This document shows, piece by piece, positions 42,501-54,400 of a stretch of 64,000 nucleotides of DNA; the first letter of the stretch is position 1, and the number at the start of each line of letters is the position of its first letter. The DNA comes from Lineus longissimus (lineage: Eukaryota > Nemertea > Pilidiophora > Heteronemertea > Lineidae), in the NCBI RefSeq assembly GCF_910592395.1, contig NC_088310.1, positions 18,421,501 through 18,485,500 of the forward strand, given 5' to 3'. The notes beneath the pieces were generated by a model, which saw nothing but the letters and a program-made list of their open reading frames with translations, was not told the DNA's origin and searched no databases. The translations under genes were made by a program, and so were the position numbers.

Positions 42501-45500
42501 CTTTCATCTCTTACCATGGACCATTTTGCCATAGATCAATGATGTGCACCCACTCAGTTTGTCCTCATCTTCTCTCCCCAATTGATGATTTTATTACGAA
42601 AATCCAATAGTAAAATTATATCTCGAAAGGGTTAATCGATGAACCTTTTTCTAGAATCATGCAATCCTTCCACTGGTATTATTTGCAATCCTTCACCATT
42701 TTGTTGCTCATTCCTAAGCTTGTACATGTAGTTGTTTTTATGCTTTGTACCGTAAAATTGCAAAATTTTCGTTAGTGTTTTATTTATGCGGATTTCGCAA
42801 TTATAATTTCTATCTGTACAACTGTCAACTGATATTGAAATGTCCATGAGCGAAATTGTTTCTCTGGAGCATTGTTTTGTGCTTACCTTTTCTCTAGAGT
42901 CACACAGTAAACATCAACATCAAACATCGTCCGGTTGTTAGAAAGCATGTTGTTAGCTCATAACATCATGCTGACATGTTGTTACATGTGCATTGATGTA
43001 CATGAAACAACATGTCAACATAATGTTATATCTAACATGCTTTCTAACAACCGGGCTGTTGGAAAAAGATGACATGGTCAAACTTTGTTTATTACGTGTC
43101 TCGCGTTGATCGTGTTACTGATATTTCTTTTCTATTGCAGCCAGTTAGAGCGTGCATCCTGGGACCTCCAGCTGCCGGCAAGTCCACCGTCGTGAAGCAA
43201 CTCTGTGACCATTACAAACTGCATCATGTCAAAATACAGGATGTAATTGAGGAGTCCATTGCTAACTTGGTAAGTATGAAATATTTTCAAAGTTACTTTT
43301 GGGACATCGTTTTACCTACTGAAATGACTATAAGTATTAGTCGCTCTTGAGAGGCTGACGATCCCCTTTTAAGTTACTCATCTGCAAGTACTGTATGTAA
43401 CCTTGATTGCTGTAACCTTAGAGTAACCAGACTAAAGTCTTTAGTCTGGTTACTCTAGCCGTAACCTTCAGTAATAAGAAAGAGCAGTTTGATTAGAAGA
43501 AGTTAGGTAGACTACTTGTCAAGTCTTTATGTATAAGACAGTGTGAGAGGACTGGGAACCAGACAATGGGTGATATGAATAAAGACTACATGTAGCAAAT
43601 GCTTTTATCTAAAAGTACTCCACAGACATTTACACTGGGCCTTCCTGTAGAAAATTGAAGTAAAATCATTTCCTAGTCTTTATTCATTTCACCCATTATT
43701 TGGATGCTTTTGATCTGTGGCATCTTTGTGAAAAACCTATTTATTATGGACAATGTTCGTTAGTTTAATGGTACCCGATGGTTAGACTTTCTACTGTGCT
43801 CACTGACTGTAAAAGTGGTGCCTTTGCGGGTTTACCAGTCAGTGCGTTAGCGGGTAAACAATGGCTTTGAATTGTGTTATTCCAGGAGAAAAGTGCCGCC
43901 CGAGCGGACCAGGAGGGCGAAGAGGACGACGACGGCAAGGCGGCTGAAGATCAGGAGTTGTTGGAGAGCGTGATGCAGAGCAAGGAGGAGAACAACGGCC
44001 GCATCGAAGACCAGTACATCATCAGGTTCTATAAGGAGAAGCTCCACTCGATGCCATGCCAGAATCAAGGCTTCATCATTGATGGGTATCCAAAGTTGAT
44101 TGAACAAGCAAAGGAATTGTTTACCGGTAGGTACAACATATAATGGGAGCTGGAGAGCGTTTCACCATGAGTTCAGATGATAGCATGTGTCGTGTTATGT
44201 TTAGAGATGAATTCATATTGATTGGGAAGGATTTACTCGATAGAATGGCTGAGAGTAGCTTCTGCTCTGATCTTTTCATTTCTGGTAGAGCCTCTTATCA
44301 AATCACAAGCTATCTAGGCTTGTAAGTTGTCCTTTGGAGAGACTTGGCAGCACAAAGTGAGATTTTTTGACTCTAAACATTTTTTTTGCTTTTAATTGTC
44401 TGGATATGTCCTTTTGTTGCTTATGCAGCAGGTTTTGAAGGCTCAGTGAATAAATTATTTACTGAGTACCATGAGAGAATGTCTTCCTTGTGAGTGTGAG
44501 AAGTGTCCCTGCTAGAGGAGGTTGCCCTGCTGTAGGTCGGGCAGTGCAGGATTATCTCCTTCTTGTCCTTGTCATCTGAGTTTAATCTATATTAAAAAGG
44601 TTTCATTTGTTGTTTCAGCTGATGATGAAGAGGAAAGTGAGGAGGCTAGCGGTGCCTATGACAAAGCCATCATGCCTGAACATGTCTTCATCCTCGAGGC
44701 TCCCGATGAGTTCCTCAAACAGCGCGTCATGAACCTACCAGAGTTGGTCGTTGCTGGTACCCACAACACCGAGGAGAACCTGCTAAGGAGGCTGGCCGAG
44801 TACAGGGCCAACAACACAGAAGACGACACCATCCTCAACTATTTTGATGAACTTGAAATTCATCCTGATCACACAGGTTAGTAGAGAGCGACACCATTCA
44901 CGTGACTTGTGTCACAACATTACATAGAAGCAAATACTGATTAGGCATCTTGGGTGTTCCCAAGACAAGTTGAATGAAACAGTTTCATGTAAGAATAGAT
45001 AAGAGAACAGTTTTGGTATTTCGATTTTCCTCGTGGTCACAAATGCAGAGGTTGTAGGAATACAGAGGCCTAGGCTTTTTTTGTGAAATTGAGTATACAC
45101 GTAATTAGCCTGCATCTATGATTTCATCTTGACCTACAAGTCTCTGAGGTCCTGCAAGTTAAAGTGGGAATTTTGGATAATGCTATTGCTATGATGATGC
45201 TATGATGCTATACTGAAATTGTTTTGTCTGTTTCTTCCGTTTTATAGCCTTTCTAGAGATTGAGACCATCTTTAATGTGTCGGGGAAAAGATTGCCCTTA
45301 TTTGGTATTCTGTCCAAAATGTTACCCTCATTTCACCCCAACAGTAACAAATAGTTTCTCCTTCGATAATAGATTCAATCGAATGACCAAATAAATGCAT
45401 GTAGTATATTACTTAAAAGTCCCTGTACCTGATCCCTAAAAAATCTTCACCTTCAAATGGATTCATCAGCTGAAGCATGTTCAGTAATAAAACCAGTCCT

Positions 45501-48316
45501 AAAAACTGTACAATGCATGAACAAGACCCATACAGTTCCTGTGTTGTAACTAATTATTTGTTGAATATAATGTAAAATGTAATCACCTCAAACAAAATCA
45601 CTGATCCGCCTACTCAATCAAACATTTAAAACTGAACACAAAAATGAAAATTCAAATTTCAAGTGCCACTAGTGTTATCATAAAAAACTGGATTAGTAAA
45701 ATCATAAACTGGCCCACTTGTCAAAAAATACTTTTAAAACTTTTATGGACGCAATCTGTCAATGATCTTTTCTGTGAAGTAGTAAGCAGCTTGACCATCC
45801 ACATTTTGTTATTCATGTAAATCTATCGGGATTATCAAATGACTTCGTTATAAATACCATGATATCAATATTTGTCATAATTATTTCAGATGTGGTGAAG
45901 GATACCTCACCGATGATGAAAGACACTGTGGAGAAAATCAAGAAGATTATGGGAGAGCCTAGGAACTACGGTGAGTCTTTATTTTCAAGGTTTTGAGCCT
46001 GAAATGGGCGACTAATTCAACCAAAAATGAGGGGCTGACCCAACAATATTTGTGACTCTTCATATCTTGTCCCTATCATGTATAATATGGAAGCAAGAAA
46101 CTGTCACATGTTCAGAGAGCTGTTCTCAGTTCCAGATTTTGCTGTTAGACGGAAGCACTTTCTCCATAAGTGTAAGCGATCTAATTGTTGATCTTGGCTG
46201 TGTCCCTGGCCGTTATTTCCACTGTTAAAAATCTCATACATGTACTTTAATTATTATGTTGGCCAAATAAATTACCAATAAATTACCATACAGGTTTCTG
46301 GTAAACCCAACTGACAGTAGGGCTAAATGGCTGGAAATGGACATGCAAGATGTTCTTCCCTTATGTTGAAGTTAATAATAAGGACACTAGGGACTCAAGC
46401 AATGTGCAAACGAGCAATCTTTGTCACTGCGACTTGCGACATAGCAATGACATAAAATGAGGAGTTCCCAAGATGAAGACCATGTTTAGTAGAAATATCA
46501 AAATTAAAAGAAAGTCTAGTGGATTTGCGGAGTAAATTACCAGCTAACTGAAGATCCATTTTATGATGTCCGAGTAGCACTGTACCAGTTGTCCAAGGAG
46601 AAGATGAATTTGGTTGTCTGTGACCTTTTGCATAAGTTTCCTTGTGACAGTAAATAATCATATAATCCACAGTTGGTCATCCTGAAATTCCTCAGAGTGT
46701 TGGTCCATGTTTTTTGGGCTTGTCCCCTAATAAGCATATTGAAAACCCAGTTCTCAAGCTTCTTATCGTATCATTGATACTGCAAATGTGGGCCAAGTTG
46801 TGACACAGAATACTCGTCTTGTCTCCACAGGTCCGACTGCTGAAGAACTCGAGCAGATGAAGCGGGAAGAAGAGGAGATTCGGCTGAAGAAGGAAGCGGA
46901 GGAGAAAGCGGAAAGGGAGAGACGAGAGGCTGAGGAGGCCTCGTTGAAGAAGAGGAGGCAGGAGGAATGGGTAAGACTCGGGCACCGGGATTTGATTAGA
47001 GGATGCATTTGAAGCCATAAAAAGATTCTGCACTCAATCGCTGATAGGACTTTTGACCTTCATCATGGGCCACCTCCTTTGTGACCTTTGACAAGTCACC
47101 TTACTTCCGTGTCTCCTCCTTGCAAAAAAGGAAAAGCGGGGATTATCATTACTCGAATGCCTGTCTGATCAAGCAAAGGATACAACTCGATTGACACTGA
47201 GAGGGTTAATACAATCATTTATTGAAGAACCAATAGTTCAAAAGACTATTGCATTGTCCAGTCGATCACATCACAAGATAGATCAAGTGGGCTTCCGAAC
47301 GAGCTTTCAATATGATTGCCGCCAGATATCTCATGCTGTGCGCATTGTATTTTCAGGCCGAGCGCTTAGATGAAGTTAAGAGAGAGGAATATGAACTCCT
47401 GGAGACGCAGTCAATTCCGCTAAGGAACTACCTGATGAAACATGTCATGCCCACCCTCACGCAAGGATTGATTGATTGTTGCAAGGTCCGGCCAGACGAT
47501 GCCATCGATTACTTGGTACGTACAGGCGGTCAGCAGCGACCGAAAGCAATTGTGTCGATTACCTGGCCGTGCCGCTCAGGTGACAGATCGTTTGGGTGAT
47601 CGGTCAGCCGCCACCTGGATCGATCCCGTTATTAGCTACACGGTCAATATCAGGTGACTCGAAGCGATATCAGAAAATGGGATGTTTACGTGTAGATTTA
47701 GGTAACGTGCTAAAATCGAGATAATGGGGTGTGCCATCACAGATGTTTGTTCACTTGACTCGTTTGATCGTGTCTTATGATAGATGATGTTTGCACGTTT
47801 CATTGCTGGCGACTGTTCAGTCTGGAAGGGACACAAATAGTGCGGTGGCGTTATGGTAGAGAGCGTCCAATCTGTGATCGGAAGGTCGCGGGTTCAAGGC
47901 TTGGCCAGTGCCACTACAGTGGTACTTTCAACTGGCTTGAAACGACAAAGTGTAGCTCAGCATATGTACAGAAAGGATTCGAGATCAGGGTGGGGATGAA
48001 TGTACAGGTTGAGACAATACACTTGTGTAGTATACACCGCCAAATAAAAACAAACATTTTTTTTCAAGAATTTGCTATGATATTGTGTTTCTTGGGATCA
48101 TATTAGTCCACACTGTTAGATCTTTGGCATCACTGTGGCTTCTTGCATCAGATAATTTAGATTATGATGCCGTGATTCGGTTCGTGGCCAGATACAGTGT
48201 CCTCAGGTCATTTACAGTGTAATCATTACCCTCTTTACTAATGCCAATGTCTTACCCTTCTTCTTGTTTTGTTGCAGGCTGAGTACCTCTTCCAGAACAA
48301 CCCGCAGGTCGATTAG
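36555..48316 (+). CDS. AK7: Adenylate kinase 7 (ciliary AK with Dpy-30 domain)
   Basis: Fifteen in-phase exons: 36555-36647, 37243-37419, 37909-38017, 38296-38390, 39386-39496, 39753-39922, 40329-40497, 40931-41080, 43141-43269, 43886-44126, 44619-44876, 45890-45970, 46831-46970, 47357-47515, 48278-48316; about 706 residues (human about 723). AK7 interconverts 2 ADP with ATP + AMP and is a motile-cilium/axoneme enzyme. Domains in order: an SDR/epimerase-like Rossmann region (about 15-330; [16 protein letters not shown] at its start), the adenylate kinase domain with P-loop GPPAAGKS (366-373) and GFIIDGYPK (463-471), a Glu/Lys/Arg-rich coiled coil (about 585-660), and a Dpy-30 dimerisation motif with [12 protein letters not shown] (about 664-675). 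The canonical FPRT of adenylate kinases is replaced by YPKL here. The start ATG has a favourable context (aagATGG) and gives the family N-terminus. Confidence 0.96.
38172..38262 (+). mobile_element. Pogo/Tigger-like MITE, partial copy 5
   Basis: The right half only: 'ttgacctctgtaatcaggac' and 'gtccttaatagagaggta', just upstream of AK7 exon 4. Confidence 0.6.
40636..40823 (+). mobile_element. Pogo/Tigger-like MITE, copy 6
   Basis: The left end is decayed (CTGCGGAACCTCC), the internal phrases are conserved, and the right end is 'gaggatttactg' followed by TA. It lies in AK7 intron 7. Confidence 0.65.
41425..41510 (+). repeat. 19 bp tandem repeat, about four units
   Basis: Unit TACCGTATATGGATGCCGT, repeated with one or two changes per copy. 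Confidence 0.85.
42131..42159 (+). repeat. 29 bp nearly pure G tract
   Basis: A run of G broken by a single T near 42146. It could form quadruplexes; the length may be uncertain in the assembly. Confidence 0.85.
42499..42631. mobile_element. piggyBac-like mini-MITE
   Basis: TTAA on both sides (42495-42498 and 42632-42635). Ends CCCTTTC and GAAAGGG. It is 133 bp long and non-coding. Confidence 0.6.
42931..43054. repeat. 124 bp palindromic element
   Basis: CCGGTTGTTAGAAAGCATGT at the left pairs with the inverse ending TCTAACAACCGG at the right. The inner arms (ACATGTTGTT and AACAACATGT) pair again, leaving a loop of about 20 bases. It ends 86 bp before AK7 exon 9. Confidence 0.85.
43420..43456. 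repeat. Perfect 18-1-18 hairpin in AK7 intron 9
   Basis: AGAGTAACCAGACTAAAG, a single T, then its exact reverse complement. GTAACCTT occurs directly before it (43412-43419) and again 4 bp after it (43461-43468). Confidence 0.9.
43568..43694. mobile_element. GGGTGATATGAATAAAG MITE, copy 4
   Basis: Same family as 8498, 31046 and 32068, with GGGTGATATGAATAAAGACT and the inverse end. It lies in AK7 intron 9. Confidence 0.8.
47838..48020 (+). mobile_element. tRNA-derived SINE in AK7 intron 14
   Basis: Box A-like GTGGCGTTATGGTAGAG and box B-like GGTCGCGGGTTCAAGGC occur at tRNA-like spacing, followed by a tRNA-unrelated body. Acceptor-stem pairing is lacking, so it is not a tRNA gene. Confidence 0.5.
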
Positions 48317-48535
48317 GATAAGGCTCCAACATTTCAATAACAAGTCTAGAACAGAAGCCGAAAAATACTGTCATCTGTGATATAACTCAATAAAAAATAT
48401 TTCTGTTCTTGTCTTAGCTTGTCATTACAACTTTGCTATGACATTAAGCACCAAATTCTGTCATTTATGATATGACTTAAATAAAGCATATTTCTGTTCT
48501 TGTCTTAGCTTATTATTGCAACTTTGCCCGTCATG
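48317..48535 (+). terminator. AK7 3' UTR with duplicated poly(A) segment
   Basis: Two AATAAA signals (48389-48394 and 48480-48485) sit in tandem copies of a segment of about 95 bp that contains 'tctgttcttgtcttagctt'. Either could end the AK7 transcript. Confidence 0.7.
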
Positions 48536-49342
48536 CAGAATGACACGAGACCTTACCACTGTGATAAACCAAATATGCGCCAAGAAGTCTTTGTTGATTT
48601 GTTAGAGCAATAACTTAAGAATAATAATAATAGTACCCCTACCTGACTTCTGCCTCTTATTTCTACTGCTGTGTGCAAAGCACATTTGAATCTGCTTCGA
48701 ATCTTTTTCTAGATTAACGGCTTCACAAGGATGAAATTAGAATGTTTGCCTTATTTTCCTGTTCAATGTGATATAATTGTCCGTCCAGATGGAAAATCAT
48801 TGTTGTTTTTTATCATTGTTTCTCTGCTGATTCCAGTCGTTCCCATCTCTCTTCAACATGTATTTCAAAAGATATTTAAGTTTTGCAAATTTCTTATTCA
48901 TTTGTATGTGTATTGTGTAAATAAAAAAAAGTGTAAATAAAAATAAAGTGATTGTAATATTGTATGGTAACATTCGATCAATTCTGCTGTATGTGAAGAT
49001 GATTAAATTTTGTTACGAAATATTGCAAAGAAGGTGTGTGTCTTTACTTCTTTTAGATTTGTATCATCAAGAATTAATAATTCTTGATACAATCCACATG
49101 AATAAAAATATATATCAATCTGCTTGTGCCTGGTTGTTCAAAAGTACAAAATTCCCATCCCCATTATCCCCAACGGTTCCGTTAATAGTCATTAAAGAGG
49201 TTATTTCTTTCAGTTTATCCAATTAATTTGTTCACGTCGACACCAGATGACTCTGTTAAGCTATTTATAAACGTTGCTTTGAAAACCCAAGCCCAGACAT
49301 CAACTTCATGTTTGGATTCTTCATTTTTAAGACCATCTCAAG

Positions 49343-49371
49343 TTTATTATTATTATTATTATTATTATTAA
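49343..49371 (+). repeat. (ATT)n microsatellite
   Basis: About nine trinucleotide units of TTA, next to the 'gcgcctttt' repeat block. Confidence 0.9.
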
Positions 49372-50181
49372 AACAAGTTATATAGCGCCTTTTGTAAAAC
49401 ACTTCAAGGCGCTTTACATTTAATTTAAAAAAAAAATTCAATGCATACAATAATTTTGCTGTAAAACAATAATAGATAAAACTGAGACTATGAGACGTTA
49501 GGTAAGACAATTGGAGACAAGATGACTTTAAAACATTCTAGAGTGCATTGTCACCGAAAAAGTGCTTCTTAAAAGCTATGTTTTTAAGTGTGACTTAAAA
49601 GTTTTGATGTTAGCTATGGATTTTAAAACATCTGGTAATTAGTTCCAAAGTTTTGGCCCCGCCACTGAGAAGCTTGGAGATCCAATCGTCGTCTTCTTGA
49701 AATTTGACGACAAAAAGAAAATTTACACAGATGTGGTAGTTTCTTCTGCTGCACTACAGTATCGCCAAAATAAATCTCCAAGAACGAAATTCACTGATTG
49801 CGAGTTGTCTCTCTGATATGACTGTTTTGGATAAGGCCCTACATTCCAAAAAAAGCTATAATGCTGTTGTGATGGGTTATCGCTGAGAAGCTCCACAAGA
49901 CGGAGATTGTATCAGCAGGAGATGTCAATATAGAATGGTGCAGATTTAGGATGGATCAGAGTTCATTGAGATCAATACTTGACAAGCGAGGATATTTGCT
50001 GTCGGGCTCTTGTTCCCGTGGACAAGACAAGATGGTTGTTTACAGATCATTGTCAAGAGTTTTCCAAGTATTTAGTTGTGTTCGTCAGTCTTCAGGCTAG
50101 CATTGTCTGATGATATAGGTTGGGTTTATCAAATACGCTACAAGAAATAAATAAAGAGCTATCCTCTCTGATCAGACTTAA

Positions 50182-50483
50182 AGGAGCACAAAACATGTGT
50201 TTGATGAGTATGCATTAAAAACCTCCACAACAAATGGTAACAGTATGACATTGTTTTTAATTTACGTGGACAGGTTCGTTACCTGTGTTTATCTTATCCA
50301 TCTTGCAATACGGAGATTGATACTATTCTTGCAATTATGAGGCACATCCTCACTGCTCAGGTCCAGGTCCTGAGCGGTAAGGTCCCAGGTCCCTAACTGC
50401 AGGTCCCTAATCCAGGTCCCTAACTGCATACCAGTCGCCTGAAGACTCAATTTGACCCCCTAGTCCCTGCCTATAGTTCCCCT
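50182..50483. mobile_element. Possible second CTATAGGCAG MITE
   Basis: The right end CCTGCCTATAGTTCCCCT followed by TTAA matches the element at 10451. The left end (AGGAGCACAAAACATG after TTAA) is only a weak match. Confidence 0.35.
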
Positions 50484-51022
50484 TTAAGGTGGATACACCC
50501 CACACTAAACATCTCTCCATCAAAATACCAGGTATGAATGAGAATTATCCCGAGGTTTCATTTCATTCAAGACCCAATCCATATGTCGTGTTCCTTCATA
50601 CCATCAATACTCGCACAACAAAGGGTGACACTGAATACATATGGCTTGCCGAGGGGATGAAATGCACTCATCGAGTCTGGCTTATTTTCAAGATAATAAT
50701 ACATTGACCCCTGGAGGTAGCACTTTCTTGCTCTATTGATAATGAAGCTCAACAAATTTGAGAATCGCACTGCTAACGAATAGACCAGGTGTAGTTTCAT
50801 CGGAGTGTTCATGTCTTGGTCAAATGAGATTCAGGATTGCCACTTGTTGTGACTTCTCGAGCTTAGATTCGATTCATTTCATTATGGATGAATGATAATT
50901 CCAGCTAGTTCCAAAGACCAATCTTGACCTGCTGCCTGCTCTTTCCCAGCCCACGAGCTAAGGTTATGGTATTTACTGACCCTGGTATTTGACGATGCTG
51001 TTTTGAGACGATGACATTATTA

Positions 51023-51163
51023 CCGTAGAACCTCTCTAACAAGGACACCCTTGGGACTGAGAGTTACTGTCCTTTATAGAGAAGTATCTTGGTTACAGAG
51101 GTCAAACTGAATAAAAATGACATGATTTGCTTGTAAAGGTGTCTGTGAAGAGAGCTTCCACTG
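51023..51163 (-). mobile_element. Pogo/Tigger-like MITE, copy 7
   Basis: It ends in 'gagagcttccactg' plus TA on the right and begins 'ccgtagaacctctctaa' on the left. It is somewhat shortened. Confidence 0.65.
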
Positions 51164-51454
51164 TATTATATCCTTTTGTCAAATTTCACTTCTAGTGGGT
51201 GGGTTAAGTGTTTTGCCAAAGACACAAATTCAGTTGCAAAAAGCTATTTTCACCAGCCCCTTGTTGAGTTTCAATTGCTTAATTGAAATCTCCATATCAA
51301 ATCCTGGAATCAAAAATGCCCCGACCCATCACTTAATCTTAGGACACTGCTCAGTTAAGGACACTGGTCACAATCACAAGGTGCCTTCCAAAAAGGTTCT
51401 AGTCTGCACGCGACCACTTCTTTCTGAGTTTCTTTACCTTTGACTTTCTTGCAG

Positions 51455-54400
51455 CCGATAAAAGCATGCATCCTTGGACCGCCAGCATCAGGGAAGACCT
51501 TCCTCATCACCAATCTCACCAAAACCTACAATACCCATCACATCAAGCTTCCAGAGGTTATCAACGATGTTGTGACTGTTTTGGTGAGTTTTTTTGTCAG
51601 ATCACCAGAGGCAATTTCCGCCAGCGATAATAGGGGCCGGATGATGGACATTAAGAGCATGACTGGATCTTTTGTATTTCTATTTATTCTGTCTTGTTGG
51701 CTAATAGCTATACAGGGTGTCCACATAAAGGTTATTGAAATCCAATGGTAAACATATACCTCCTCTTTCTGATGAAGTGATGAATGTCATCAAGCATTCC
51801 ATTAAAAGGCCTACTCCGTTGCTCAAAACTTACAAGTCAATAGTAATTTGAAAATTTCTTAAGTAGAAATTTCAACAACAGACATACAAACCTATAAATA
51901 CCAAGTTTTATCAAATTTGCATGCATAATAACTGCACTACAGCATTGCATAATCTATTTTTGTGAGCCACTGGTAAATACAATGAACACAGATGGTGTAC
52001 CCCTTTAAGTGGACTTAAGTGGAGGCACAAATTTGATGTGCATGGTTCACTTACTGTGGGTCACTTACCCAATAGGTGTGGTAAGCAAATTGTCAGCAAG
52101 ACAACTTTATCAGGAACAGCGCTATCCAGAGTCTAGCTAACGAGTGTGTTATTTTCCCTTCTCCCTTCATCATGTCATCTGGCTCAATTGGTACATTCAT
52201 GACTGGTATGGTCAAACAGTTCTCCTCAGTGTCCCTTGACAAGTGAGGAGGAAATATCAAGTATTGATAACGAGCGACTTACTTGCCTAATGAGTATTGG
52301 ACGATTGTTACATGACGAGGCAGGATGGATACTGATGGAGGACTTGGGTTTGCAACAAATGATGAATGAGAACACTCAATAGGGAACAATGATCTTAGGA
52401 AGTAAGATAGGCTCCTCAGGTGGCAGATCAGGTTGCCAAGGCTATTTGTCATCCATCCCTTTCACAACTCTGCGACTTCTATGGAGTATCTGGTTGAAAA
52501 TTTGGACAACATCAGGGTGAAAGAAATTTGTTTGTGGCTGATCAGAGAATACTCAGGTGATAGCTAGCTTCAGAGTACTATAGTGTCACTGATATAAGAC
52601 CATTTGTTTATTTCAGCTTGAGAAGTATTCTAGCTTGACTCCTGAGGAACTTGAAGACCTTGAGGATGATGAAGACAAGAGGCTTTACGAGACGCTCCAA
52701 CATGTAACAGAGGGATGTAAGGAGAGGAATGAGGAGCCTGTCTATGAGGATGTCCTGGACGACGTCCATATCACGAAATTCTGCAAGGAGAAGCTCCACT
52801 CCATGCGGTGTCAGAACCAGGGGTTCATCCTAGACGGATTCCCCAGGACACTTGACCAAGCGAAGGACTTATTTTCTGGTGAGTGCACTGGTTGTATGAT
52901 ACCCTTCCCCTAAACTGCTGATTTAAAGAAGGATGTATGTTTAATTGCTGTGGTTAGAGAATATTGGGCAGTGTACAGTTGATTGAAGGTTTCATGGATA
53001 GTCCAATAGCGCTCCGCAATCGGGCTGAAAAAGTACGTCATGACTGCTAAAATGATGTCAGAATGACGTCTCTGTCACAGAGTGCTAAATTTTGTCTCTG
53101 GGATCCGGAAAAACAGTGGTTGTAGCATCATGAGTGTGGAGCGTTATTGGTAGGCCTACCTATGCAGCCAGGGAGCGTGAATATTGGGCACCTCCTGGTT
53201 GTCAAGTCTTGGAGGGAGCAAGCTCCAAAGACGCCATTTCCTAATACCCCTGACTAATATTTTGAATTCTAGTTGAAGAAACAGAAGAGTCCACACCAGA
53301 GGAAACACCGGGCCCCGCCTACGACACTGACATCACACCTGAGTATGTGTTTATACTTGACGCCTCTGATGAGTTCTTGAAGGAACGCGTCTTTGCCTTG
53401 ACGCAGCTGCAACTCGCAGCCTCCTACAAGACGGACTCGTCATTCAACCGTTTACTGGTCGACTATCGTGAGAGCAACCCGGAGGATGAACCAAACCACA
53501 TCGCTGCCTACTTCAAGGAGTTGGAAATAAAAGTGGAGAACATTGGTAAGTAAGGAAGCATTCTGTTTGGGTTGTCGGAGTGGCGCGGTGGAAACATAGG
53601 CAATTGTCACCTCTGAGGTCCAACATTCGCCTTCCGGTCGGTCCCTCAAGTGATATGATAGAGAAGGTGACTCATTACGACAGCGTAGGTTTCCTCTTGG
53701 TCCTCCGGTTTCCTCCTACTCCACATTACAAAGAACCCAATATTGTTTATAGAGCTGTCCCTCAAGTGATATGATAGAGAAGGTGACTCATTACGACAGC
53801 GTAGGTTTCCTCTTGGGTCTCCGGTTTCCTCCTACTCCACATTACAAAGAACCCAATATTGTTTATAGAGCTGACAATGTCAAAGTTGATGCTAAGGTCT
53901 CTGACCTCAATATTGACTTTTCAAGCATTCTCTGTGCCAATATCATTAGCTTTAGGGCCTACTAAAGTACCGTTATGCCTTCCAGATATCGATCAACCAA
54001 GTAACTGTAAATCAGCAGCACCTGTGATATTCAGTAGCAGAGATGAAGTATGTCAGATTTCAGTCCCAAGGCTTTCATTCAAAGCAATTCTACTGAGGCC
54101 ACCTTCATTGTCTTTATATTACTTCAAAGTCTGTTTGAGGTAACGTTTGCCTCCCCAAGGACAATTGGCTCACGCGTAATCCTATACTGCAAAACTAACT
54201 TACAGCAAATTACCTTTACATCATTACCTCCTTGGGTCTCTAGAGAACGGCCGTGATTGTCTCTTTCAGATATAGCTAAGGATAAGCCCACAGGAACAGC
54301 CAAATCTCAAACATCGGATGTGATCAGGGGAACATTGGGAGAAGCACGAATCTATGGTAGGTTCAAACAGGTTCTGTCTCACTAAAGCGCTGTGCAAACA

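Larger units (their letters stand above)
41081..43140. other. AK7 intron 8, repeat-rich
   Basis: This long intron lies exactly at the border between the Rossmann half and the kinase half of AK7. It holds TGCTC pentamers (41381-41408), a 19 bp repeat, a 29 bp G tract (42131-42159), a piggyBac-like MITE, a 124 bp palindrome, and a minus-strand frame at 41585-41782. Confidence 0.6.
48536..51454. other. Spacer between AK7 and its partial duplicate
   Basis: I found no exon resembling AK7 exons 1-8 here. It holds an ATT microsatellite (49343-49371), a dispersed-repeat-like block at about 49370-49860 (containing 'tatagcgccttt' and 'aaggcgctttaca'), a possible CTATAGGCAG MITE (50182-50483) and a pogo-like MITE at 51023. 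A short frame (50489-50707) is unrecognised. Confidence 0.55.

Noticed and set aside
47838-47910. tRNA gene
   Set aside because: Box A and B resemblances exist, but no acceptor stem or anticodon arm can be drawn; it fits a SINE head. The same holds for 15306-15375.
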